Source of the DNA: Ailurus styani
Lineage: Eukaryota > Chordata > Mammalia > Carnivora > Ailuridae
DNA: 64,000 bases
Direction of reading: 5' to 3'
NCBI GenBank assembly: GCA_002007465.1
Contig: LNAC01000232.1
Location: forward strand, 2,109,902 to 2,173,901
Under the pieces are notes generated by a model. It saw only the letters and a list, made by a program, of their open reading frames with translations, made no database searches and was not told the origin of the DNA. A program made the position numbers and the translations under genes. Below are positions 40,601 through 52,600 of the stretch, one piece after another (position 1 is the stretch's first letter; each line of letters opens with the position of its first letter).

Positions 40601-43600
40601 TTGTGAGTTCAAGCCCATGTTGTGTGTGGAGATTGCTTAAATAAATAAAAAACTTTTAAAATTTTTCCAAAAAATTAAGTAAAATAAACTTCTAGCACTT
40701 AAGTCTTATCAGAACTAAGTTGTCAAGTTCCTGGAAAGTAGACCCAGATAACCTGCTAGTTTCAGGCAAATGAAAGAGGCTTTTCCTCTTGAAACTGTTT
40801 TGTTTTTTTTAAAAGATTTTATTTATTTATTTGACAGAGAGAGAGTGTGACAGAGGGAACACAAGCACAGGGAGTGGGAGAGGGAGAAGCAGGCTCCCAC
40901 CAAGCGGGAGCACGACATGAGGCTCAATCCCAGGATCCCAGGATCACAACCCGAGCCAAAGGCAGACGCCCATGAGCCAACCAGCCAACCAGCCAATGAC
41001 TGAGCCAACCAGGCACCCTTGAAACTGTTCTGACATGAAAGACTGAGGCCGAGAAAACAAAAGAGAGAAAATAAGTAAAGCAAAAGGGCAGAGCACAGAG
41101 TGGCTCCTCTCCACCTATTTGCCCCAAATGCAATTCACCTAAATGGTAGCTTTAAGTAAAGAATACTTCTAGAGTTGGGATTGAGACTCTTTTAAGTTCT
41201 ATGGTTTTCTTCTGAGACGAAGACTAACCTAAGATCCTACTAACTTCCACAGACACTGTAGGTAGCAACCTGTAGAGAATCAATCTGACAGTTCAGGAAT
41301 CAAGTCAAAGTGAAGGTACCTAATTTCTTCTTAGGCTTCCTAGAAGAGGGGAAAAGAGGAGAGCAAAAAAACCAAGCCAAAACAAAAAAAAATAACACTA
41401 CAAGGTCACCTGGGTGGCTCAGATGGTTAAATATCTGGCTTTGGCTCAGGTCATGATCCCAGCGTCCTGGGATCAAGCCCTCCATCAGGCTCTCTGCTGC
41501 TTCTCCCTCTCCCACTACTGTTCCCCTGCTTGTGCTCTCTCGCTCTGTCAAATAAATAAGTAAAATCTTTAAAACAAAACACTACAATCCTCCCTCTGTG
41601 GAGAGCCAAAGACACTAGTTAGAAGAATTAAAGTGCCGGGGCACCTGGGTGGCTCAGTCGGTTAAACATCTGCCTTTGGCTCAGGTGACGATCTCAGGGT
41701 CCTGGGATCAAGCCCCATGTCAGGCTCCCCACTCAGCAGGGAGCCTGCTTCTCCTCTCCTTCTGCCTGCCACTCTCCCTGCTGTGTTGTCTGTCAAATAA
41801 ATAAATAAAATCTAAAAAAAAAAAAGAATTAAAGTGCCTAACAACATAATGATCCAAATGAAATAAACTACATTTGTAAACTAAAGTCCTGGAAGTTTTC
41901 AAAATATTCCCAGTAATGCACTTACACTACTACCTTACCACCCTATTCCACCTGTCCCATTACTCAGATCTCTCTATTCTTCCCACTCCTTGAAGCTCTA
42001 AGTGGTTTTGTAGGAGGCATAAGAGAACTATGTAGCAGATCTCACTCTCTCTCTTTGTTTTCCCCCTATTTAAGTAGGCTCCACACCCAATGTGGGACTT
42101 GAACTCATGACTCTGAGATCTACCAACTGAGCCAACCAGATGCCCCTATAACATAACTCTCTTAAAAGACTTCAGTATCCTCAGGAGTAATATTAAAAAA
42201 TATTTTACAAGCCATACAGAAATATAAATTAATACATCAATATCAAAAATTTAAATCATTCTCTTTTACTCTCTTAATGAACTAAACTATCAAAACTGCG
42301 TAAAAAGTGACATAAATTACAGTATAAATCCCCTAATAGTTTCCAAATCATTTGCTGATTTTTAGACATTGTGGTATGATCTCCTGTTTGATGCAACTGT
42401 CACTAGCTACAAGATGCCCTGGTACAAGCCATAATTTAACTTAGGAATATACAAACTCTTCTATCAATTTCCCCATTAAGCTGATAGCCATTAGGTACCT
42501 GGTGCTGACAAGCTCATTGCAGCCAGCAAAGACAGCTGGATACTGCCCATATATGACCACCCATGCACAACACATTCTGCACACCAGCACCTCTCTCATG
42601 GCCTGGATCTGGACAGCCTGCACCCTGGCTCTATTGACAAAGCCATTCCAAGACTGGTACCCTGTAGAGCAGCAGGGAGACATACCTATGCTCCCACCCC
42701 TGCTGCCACCAATCTCTGGTTCAAAGACCATCTATATTCACTGTTCCTAAACTCTGTTCCCGCCTCTGCAGCCACCCAACAGGTGACATGACCAGCCTGG
42801 TGATCTCAGTAACTTACACTATTTACCAAGCAGAATGAAAATTTTAACAACTGCTACAACCTTAAAATATAGACTGACTGAATTACTCCAAATTTATTGC
42901 TTCTTTGGGGTGTTTTTTAATGCATGTAGTGGTTTCCTATTTCAACATGAGACAGTTCCACTTTAACCTGAAGTCTTCTTTAAAGATTTTAATTTTTTTT
43001 TATTTGAGAGAGAGAAAGCGTGAGAGAGAGAGAGACCATGAGTTGGGGGTGAGGAAGAGGCAAAGAAAGAAGCAGACTCCCCACCGAGCAAGGAGCCCAA
43101 CGCGGGGCTCGATCCCAGGACCCTGGGATCATGACCCGAGCTGAAGGCCGATGTTTAATCAACTGAGCCACCCAGGCACCCCTAACCTGAAGTCTTCTTG
43201 TGGGGTCCACTAAAGTCTCTACTTTCTTCTAGTGCCTACTCCCAGGTGAGGGAATCTCTTACTGAGAAAGAGCCCAAGTTTTCCATGTAAGAGTAGCTTA
43301 AAGGAAAGTTTACTCTCCTCGAGACAATTTCTCCTCAGTCCTAAATCCTGTGGCAGCAGTGGGGGTGGCAGCAAGAATCAAAGAATACAGTGAGGAGTGA
43401 AATTAATTGGTTAAGCTTCCCCACCTCTTAGTGCTCCAGGCAAGACTTTTCTTTTCTCACTCTCTCTCTTTTTGGTATAAGCACCTTTTCCCCATTATTA
43501 CTTTACCTACAGCATCCATACACAGATGTGAAACTGTTTCATTTCTGACCCAGATTCTGGTTTTGAGTATTAAGTCTTTCCATACTCCCTATTTCTTCAT

Positions 43601-46600
43601 ATTTCACCAGAAAGATTATAAACTTATCTGAAATGGTAGAAATTCATTTTGCTTTCAATTTCTCATTCTGTGGTATGCTGCTGAAAAGCAGTACATAATG
43701 AAAAGTGAGAGCAGCAAACTGGCCTGCTGCCCAGCTGGGAGCAGAGAAGTTCACCTAAAAAGGACTTGATGCTCCAAATGCCAAAAACCGGGAAGAGAGC
43801 TGGAGGAGGGGGTGGGGAGATCTGAATATATGCCCATGGGTAGCAATGAAGAAAGTGTATTCAGACTGAGGGTGGAACCTTTCTGCCCAGTCTCTGTCAG
43901 TTTCATGCCTCATTATCTTCTCCATCTTCCCTAACCTCAGGACATTCAATTAAGGAACAGGTGGAAAAAGCAACTGAGAAAATAAGGCAATACCAAAAAA
44001 GGTAGAAACTGGGGGGAGGAAGGAGTTAAAATATTTATGTAGACCAGGTTCATTGGCTGTGATGTGAGGGTCTGGGTAGACAGCCACATACCTGTAACTC
44101 GATGCGCTGAACACAAAATCTTATCATGCCATCCCACCTTCAACTGTCCCCATTAGCCACTTAATCTTAGGCAACCATTTTTCTACTCTCCTATGCTTCT
44201 TCCATGCACCCTTCACTCTAATCATCCTGAATTACTTTCTACTTTCCAAACATGCCACACTTCAAAGCTTCCAAGCCTTTGAACATGCCAGTCCTCTGCT
44301 TTTGTGTCCCTCCCCCACTCTTCCACATAGAAAACTCCCACTGTTTCTTCATGACTCAGGTCAAATGCAACCTTCTCTGTTATCTTCTCTGATGCCCCAG
44401 TCAGCATTAGTCACCCTCTGCAAATTTTTTTGTCACTTATCACAGCAGTAGTTAAGAGCACAGCCTCTGGGGTAAGAGAGACTTCAGTCTGAATCGTGGT
44501 GATGCAACTTACTTGCTGTACCACAGTGGTAGCCAGCCTGCAAGATGGCCCCCAGTGGTCTCCACCTCCTGGCATTACATCCTCACATAAGGATAGATAG
44601 ACCAACAGAGACCAACACTGTATCAGGGTTGGTCTACATGACCAACAGAAATGGTATGTCAGGGCACCTGGGTGGCTCAGTGGGTTAAGCCTCTGCCTTC
44701 GGCTCAGGTCATGATCTCAGGGTCCTGGGATCGAGGCCCGCATCGGGCTCTCTGCTCAGCAGGGAGCCTGCTTCCTCCTCTCTCTCTGCCTGCCTCTCTG
44801 CCTACTTGTAATCTTTCTCTCTGTCATATAAATAAATAAAATCTTTAAAAAATAATAAAATAAAATAAAATAAAAAAGAAATGGTATGTCATTTGAGATT
44901 AGGTTATAAAAGACACTATGGCTTCCATCCTGGACTCTCACTCTCTTCTTTCTCTCTTGGAATACTTGCGTTGGAGGAGGCCAGCTGTGGTGAGCAGCCC
45001 TATGAAAAGGTCCACATGGCAAGGAACTGAGGTTTGCCAACAACCATGTAAGTGAGCTTGGAAGCAAATCCCCAGCTCCAGTAAAGCCTCAGATGCCTAC
45101 AGGACCAGCTAACACTTTTTTTTTTAAGATTTATTTATGTATTTGAGAGAGAGAGAAAGTATGCACACAAGAAAGAGGGAAAAGGAGAGGAAGAGGGAAA
45201 AAGTCCCAAGCAGACTCCACACTAAGCGCAGAGCCCAACATGGGGCTCGATCTCACAACCCATGAGATCATTAACTGAGCAGAAAACAAAAGTCGGACAC
45301 TCAACCAACTCAGCCCCCCAGCCCTACCTCCAAGCTAACACTTTAACTGCAGCCTTGTAAGAAAACCTATTCCAAAACTACCCAGCTACGCTGCTTCTGG
45401 ATTCTTCAACCAGAGATACTGTGAGATAACAAATATCTGTTTTAAACCACTGAGTTTGAGGTCATTTGTACATGGCAATATATAACCAATACACTGAAGA
45501 AGGGATGGCAACAACCTAGGATTTGCAGTAAGAAAAGCTGAGTTTCAGGTCTAGGCAATGATAGTTACTAACAGAATAACCCTGGTCAAAGCACTCGACC
45601 ACTAGAGTCTAAGTTTCCTTACTTGAAAAATGAGAAAACTGAGACTATAATAATACACTACAAGGTAAATACATATCCTAAAACTAGAACATAAGATAAC
45701 CAAGCTACAAATAAATTCTGTAGTAAAACAAATCTTATCCCTAAGGTGCTGAGATTCAGAAATATACCTAAAACAAAGTGAAAACTTATCTATTCAGTGT
45801 TATTAAAAAAAAGCAGCTTTCATGGTGTTTGAATTAAAATAAAGAATCTGTCTACGGCCATACCACCCTGAATGCGCCCGATCTCGTCTAAAATAAAGAA
45901 TCAGGCTTACTTCTAAACACCAAAAGAAAATGCAAACAGAAAAATGCAAACTGTGGGGCACCTGGATGGCTTAGTCAGTTAAGTGTCTGCCTTAGGCTCA
46001 GGTCATGATCCTGGGGTCCTGAGATAGAGACCCACATGGGGCTCTCTGCTCAGTGGGGGGCCTGCTTCTCCCACTCCCTCTGCCCTTCCCCACCACTCAT
46101 GCTTGCTCTCCCTCTCTCTCTAGTAAAATCTTAAAAAAAAAGAAAAGAAAAGAAAAGAAAAATGCAAACTGCAACCTACTTACCTAAAAGTAAAATTTGT
46201 ATCATTATTTCATACCTAGGAAACCAAGATTATGTGACATGACCTACAAGCAGTCTAAAAAGCTGGAAGGCTACTCTATTCAGAGTAAAATTTTTTATAC
46301 CTCCCTAGGTCTCAAGCCTGTCTCTGCAATGAGGCACACTGACACTGCTGTTCACCAAACTGCTCTCTTGTTGAAAAAAATGGAAGTAGCAAATCTGCTG
46401 TCAGACTCAATTCAGATGCTTTTTAAGGAAAAAAGATATATATATTTGGGATCACACTAATGTGGCACAGTTGTTCTTGGGCATTAAATATAAGAAGAAT
46501 GCAGAAACAGTAGAGAGAAAGCCTGAAGACTTAAACTTTATTAAACATGATGATTTTCAGTTGCCTCTAGTTGTGCTGGCTGTAAAGAATTGTGATAAAC

Positions 46601-49600
46601 AATCTGATCTCCTCAGGAGGCAGGAATCTCCTAGCCAGGCCACTATATATATAATTTGCCTAGCTAGAATAGTTCTCACTAGGCTGCTAGACAATGTACG
46701 CTAACAACAGACCAGAAGATCTATTTGTCTGGCCTTTTCCTACCCTCTAACTACTGCCAACTACTTTAATGCCAAAGCCCAGGGATGACTAAGTGGCTTG
46801 CTGGTATTCCATATCTTTGGATTACAACAGCCACCCATGATCATTACTTCAGTGCATCAGCCCTGTTCTTCATGTAGTGTACCTAAAGTGATAATGAAGA
46901 TATGTGCAGAATCCAAACTGTGGTTTGTACAGTTTCCCCACTTTCTGGAAAAATGTATAAATCCGGGCCATAAAATGCTCCCTGACACTTCTCCATACAC
47001 AAATGAGTTTTTCCTGAAGTGCACACAGAATTTTGTAACTATAAATTTCCTATTACTCAATTCTATAAAACAGATTTGTGCACATTAAGTGAACCATGGT
47101 ACTTACACATACAGATCCATAGGAAACTCCTTCATCATGTGTGTTACAATAAACTCTACCATCAGGTCTGAGGGGAGAAGGAGAACAATTAAATCAATCA
47201 GAATGAAATGCATTTCATGCCTTTGAGTTGGGAAAAACACCTCTGTATACCTTGCACTCATGATGAATGGCAACCACTAACCACATCTTTACTCACGTAC
47301 ACTGTATTTTATTTTATATAAGGTACTTGTTGCAACACTTTTCACCACCCACCACTTGTAAAGTAACAAGAAAATCAGCTCACTCTCCTACTTCCAGAAG
47401 GATACCTTGACCTACCAATAAATTCAGGTACACAAGAGATTTCATTGCACAGATAACTTATACCATGGCACTAATGCAAAATGCCAGAGGGAAATCATAT
47501 TCTGAGAACTGAGTGATGAGGCAAACAGAAGAAAGTATGAATCACATCTATGTAACACTCCCTGTTAAGCTCTGAAGTTACGTCAGTCTACCTCATCTCA
47601 CAATCACGCTCAGTTTGACAGATATTGACTGAATGGTCTGTGGGGCTTTGGGTCAATAGAGGCTCATTATTTAGACTTAATTACTGTTTCTAAAATCAAG
47701 TAGCTCTAGGAACCAGGGCTGAATATCCAAGTGAAATGGGATTAAGAGTTCAAATCATTCCCCTGAGGAAAACGCAAAATTCTGGGCAGAAAAAAATCAC
47801 ATAAGATACAATCCCCTACTGTCAGCTCTGTCAGCCTCATCTCAGCTTAATTTACTCAAGAGGAAGTTTTGTATGTCTGACCCGTGAACTTCAAGCCACC
47901 TGGCCAGCTCACACATCAATTTGGACCAAGAAGGGAATGAAGAATTTGAAATTTTGATTCAGGAATAAGATATTTTACAAATTTAAATCATGTATCAGGC
48001 TTAGACTTAGCCATTTGTCTCCCTGGAAAGATCTTTTTCTTCAAACAAGAGAACCCTTTAACTGAGCATTCTATATGCTGGAGTTGCTTTACCAAACTAA
48101 ATAATAAACATGGTTTCTTACACCAGAGAAGAAACCTTGTAGTACCTTCTCTGAGGGAGAAGCACAGCAACCAGGATCTATCCCTCCTCTTAATCATGAA
48201 AATCCGTCACTGGCTCAGAAAAATGCCAAATCTGATGAGACTCACCCAGTACTGCACATACTAAGGGACGGCAGGGAAGATTCTTGTCCGCTGCCTTCTT
48301 CCTGTGTCTCATAGGCTTCACACAAAAAAGAAATGAAATTAGGAGACACCTGAACTGACATCGAATAGCTCATCATCACGTTTTTCATGCAAATAAAATC
48401 ACTACTACAGAGATGCTACCTTTTCTTTCTTTCTCTAGTGATGGGGGTGGGGTGGGGCAGGGAGGACTATAAATGCTTCTCAGTTATCAGTGCAGGCCTG
48501 TGACAAAAACACAATTCACAGCAAGACAACAGCCCCAAAGGGCACTGGAGCATACTACAATGGGAAAGCTGTTGTTTCTACTTTCATTTTATCTAGACAA
48601 GTGACACTACTAACAACAAAAGAGGTATACTGGTATTTTTCTTTGATAAAATAATAAAGAAAAAGAGAAGGTAACTGTGTAGAGGCAGCAACAGTAGCTG
48701 TTGCAAAAAACAAAAGTTTCACATATACACCTCAAAGTGGTATTTTTGAACATACCTCCAAGTTTGAAGTAATTCCCTGATACTTTCATATTCTATTTTC
48801 CCCACTTCTCAAATAAAACAGTATCTGGTCTTAACTAATCAAAGAGCATAGTACATTTTGAAAACAAAAGGCTTAGGCCCACCTCCTTGTTGAAATCTGC
48901 ATTACTGATACATTCTAGTATTACTGTCATGGGGACATGGTTATGGATCTTTCCATCCTCTCTTGAGTAAGAAAGAGCTCCATGACACACAAAAAAATCC
49001 CAACAACAGGCTTGGGCCTGCTGAACAGCAGTTAAGCAAAAGCCCTTTAGTACAACATTCCACCCACATTTGTTCTAAGTAGGATCAATCTCATCCTCCC
49101 CAATCCTGCCAACATACCAAAAATTTCCTCTAAGAAAAAACAAGAAACAAAAGTCACACCTACCATTCTGTGTAAGTTTACTCGAAAATTCATATTGTCG
49201 TCATGCAAAAACGCATTTGCATACTGATCCTAAAAAAAATAGAAATATGGAGAAAAAGTAAGGAATGAAGCTATACTTAGGAAACTCAGTTTATCATCTA
49301 TCACACTTGCTACAAATCCTTGGACTTCAAGAACTACTTTCAAGGGGTGCCTGGGTGGCTCAGTCGGTTAAGCGTCTGTCTTCGGCTCAGGTGATGATCC
49401 GGAGGCCCAGGATTGAGTCCTGCATCAGGTTCTCTGCTCAGTTGTGCCTGCTCTCTCTCATTCTTTCTCTCTCTCAAGTAAATAAATAAAATCTTAAAAA
49501 GAAAAGAAAAAGAACTACTTTCAAGGACCTGTTAAGAGAGCTAATGGGATAAGCCAAGAGTCTTAATGTCAAATCCCACTTAAGTCATGAGATGTTAATC

Positions 49601-52600
49601 GGGCAAAATTTCCCAGTGTGTCTCTAACTGGTCAAAAATCTCTCAGCAAATTACAAACAATAAAAAATTAAGGCACAGGACTTGAGGCGAATGCTGAGAG
49701 GGATCTGTTTTCCTATTCTCTCTTCCTTGCCATCTGCCCAAGGAGCCTGTTCTGTTTGTGACAGCTTGAAGGTTTTCATCAGGGCTGTAGGATACATGTG
49801 CAGACTCCACATGAGGATCCACGATTAAGAAGAAAGGTCTGCACTCTGCCAGGAATGGGCTTGGCACAGCAGGAGAAAACTGCTACACAGGCAGCGTGGC
49901 AGTAGGCAAGACCCCTCTATCCCTGGCTTTGCTGAAGACTGATGGAAAATCAAAAACCTCTCACCCATGGATCGGTAATGAACATCCCTTGGCCCTTTCC
50001 CAACACCTTTTCTGAAGATCTGACATGCCTACAGACTCCAATTACTAGGTACTGTTACAATTTGTGAAAAACAACTCCTTTAAAGATTTTCTTAGAAAGA
50101 TTTTTGAAAAGCAATTACACCAGGCCCACTGCTAATAAGCAGCTCTTCTGTAACCAGCTACCCATAACCTGGTGAAAAGTAGGTCATTTTTTCATGGAGA
50201 ACACAAAAAGGGAAAGAATGAGTGAGATCTTTACTCCATGTAGGCTACCTTTACTATTTTTCTTGAAAGAGAAAAGATCAAAATAAGGGATAGTAAAGGG
50301 GGAACCTAAAGTGAAAATTTAGCTCTAAATTGACTCAAGTTCTTCCCATAACCAAGGATCTGCCTAAGTGATGCCATTTGGGCCCTGTGGTTTTCTTTTT
50401 ACACCTATGCTGCCACCAAGATTCAGGGTGATTTCAGGCCTAATTAATCCAACCAAAAAAGCCTCCTTATAAAGCACCTTTTATGTTTACTCTTGGGCTC
50501 TTCTTCTTCACCAAACTGCAATCAGCCCAACTTTATTCAGTTTCCAATTCCCCTCTTTCGGTTTTCTGTCCACCACCCCCCCACAGGAAACTTGAGCTCC
50601 TTTTTTCATTTTGCTAAATTCAAAAGACCCAACATGAGCAGCTTCAAAGGGGCAGGATTATTTCTTCTACAGAGGCTTAAATCTCATACTTAAAACTCTT
50701 CAGAGCTCATGTCTCCCAGTTCAAAATTATAGCAGTTATCATTAACACAATTCATTATTAATTCAACCAGTAAATACTAATTAAAGCCCTACTATGTGCT
50801 AGACACTGAGAATATACTGGTGAAGGAACAAAATACTTGGTATCAGAGCTTACATTCTAGTGGGAGGAGACAGACAGTACAAAGAGGAAAGACTTTCTTT
50901 CCCAACCTTTAGGATCCTAAAAGTCAGGAACATGAGAAGGGCAGAAAAAAGATAGCACTTTGTAAGAGGTTAGCTAATATTAGAAGACAAGTGACACCCA
51001 CCTCTGCAATACACGTAAGTATAATCAGACAGAGTTTGCCACTGTGAAGCCGATGCTCATCTGTAAAGAAAAAATAAACAAACCCTTCTTTCCATATCAT
51101 CAAACCATGTTTCTATAGAGAATAAAGATGTGTATCACCACAAAGATCATTTCTACTTTCCCCCTCCCCACAAAATTCCTGAATGAAAAATCAAGAGTAA
51201 TTCTTGCTATTCTACTAGGCAAAAGAATCCCCCAGAAGATTTTTTAGAAAAATGGATAGCTAACCATCTTCCTGAGAATCTAATTATTATGGTTCCTACT
51301 GTCATGGCCCAAATCAGGGCCATGCCCTTTGCTTCCATATCAACCCATTGCTTCTGCATAGTCAGGTCTATTCCCTTCCCCATACCTTCCCATCTATCAA
51401 CTATAAGCACAACCACCTATAGCCACATCCCACAAAACTTACAAAGGTTTTATTACTGTTCTTTGCAAACTGGCAGTGGAATCAGAAACTAACTGCAAAC
51501 CAGGGTCCAGCCCCCGCCTTTCCTTGTACTGTGCACCCTACTTATGACTGGGAAAGCTGTAAACGCTTCATCATATTTCTTTTCTTCCTGCCAAAGTCAT
51601 TCACTCTACAAATATTTACTTAATACCTACTATGTGGCAGGCACTATGCTAGGCATAACAGATATAGCACTGAACTGAAGAAAGGTCCCTGGTCTCCCAG
51701 AACTCACATTCTAGTTATTAAAAAAGAAGGCAACCTCAGTAGCAGGGCTTTAAGCCCACATAAATAACCAAGAAAGAGCTACTCCATCACTGCCAATTAC
51801 CAGAACCATCAAAGCTTATTTACTTCCTAGGATCTTTGTGGGTAAGGGGTGAAATGGAGGCAAGAAGAGGGTTATACCAGCATATCCAAAATGGACAAAT
51901 GGTTATGATGCTTCAAATTAGCTTTGACAGGACCCGGCTTGAAGTCCATTCTGAGAAAAGACCTATTAACAGATTACAGTACTATAGAAAGGAGCTAATA
52001 GAACTCACCCTGACATTAACCTACTTCCTCAAAGATAAAATCAACTAAAACCTCACAATTAGAAGGCATAATGGGGGTTGTAGGCCAGAAATACATTCAC
52101 CTCTCCTCACAGACACACAGTGCATATAGAGTAATGATGCTAATACTTCCTGGACATTCCCCAGAGCTTACATCAGCGCTCCTAGGCAGCCAGCAAAGAA
52201 ATGCCCCTGCCTGTGCAAAACTAGAGACTCTTCTACCTACCTCTGGCCACAGAGTTTCTCTGGCACTATCCTCCCTTTCCCCAAAAGCTGATGAGCAACT
52301 CCTGTAAAAAAAAAAAACCTGCAGCTATCTCTCCACTTAAAAAAAAAAGTGTTTCTGAATACAAAAATAAGGCATATTTCATTACAAACTTTTTTAAATT
52401 CAAAGAAGCACCAAAAAAGGACAATAAAAACCAAGTTTAATCAGCCCATCCAGATATCCTGTTAAGATTTTGGTGAATCAACTTTAAAATTTATATATAG
52501 GTATACATATATTTTTTTAATATTTTTGCCTAATGTCTATTTTAAAGGTTGAGCAGATAATCCTCCAAGGTGACAACACCCAAGTCAGAAGAACCTCAGG

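Larger units (their letters stand above)
44517..45495 (+). mobile_element. MLT1-type LTR (ERVL-MaLR) with two SINEs
   Basis: 'agcctgcaagatggccccca', 'gagattaggttataaaagac', 'agtgagcttggaagcaaatc' and 'actgtgagataacaaatatc' follow the MLT1 LTR order. Solitary; no viral coding region. SINEs at 44662 and 45118 split it. Confidence 0.8.
35636..47106 (-). other. ARMH3 intron between exons J and K (11.5 kb)
   Basis: It contains the L1/Tigger/MLT1A nest (36.8-38.75 kb), a run of three SINEs (39.0-39.6 kb), an L1 tail (39.9-40.45 kb), an MLT1 LTR (44.5-45.5 kb) and the 5S rRNA piece. 42150-42960, 43200-44515 and 46175-47106 look unique. The small open frames there do not resemble a protein I know. 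Confidence 0.8.

Noticed and set aside
42441..42750. Overlapping frames on both strands (96 and 82 codons)
   Set aside because: Mutually antisense, no known domain, no splice consistency with ARMH3.
42961..43199. 17-bp direct repeats as possible recombination attachment sites
   Set aside because: They are the target-site duplication of the SINE between them.
46197..46704. Two adjacent plus-strand frames (87 and 80 codons)
   Set aside because: Considered as a decayed transposase or retrocopy, but no motif was recognisable and nothing links the two.
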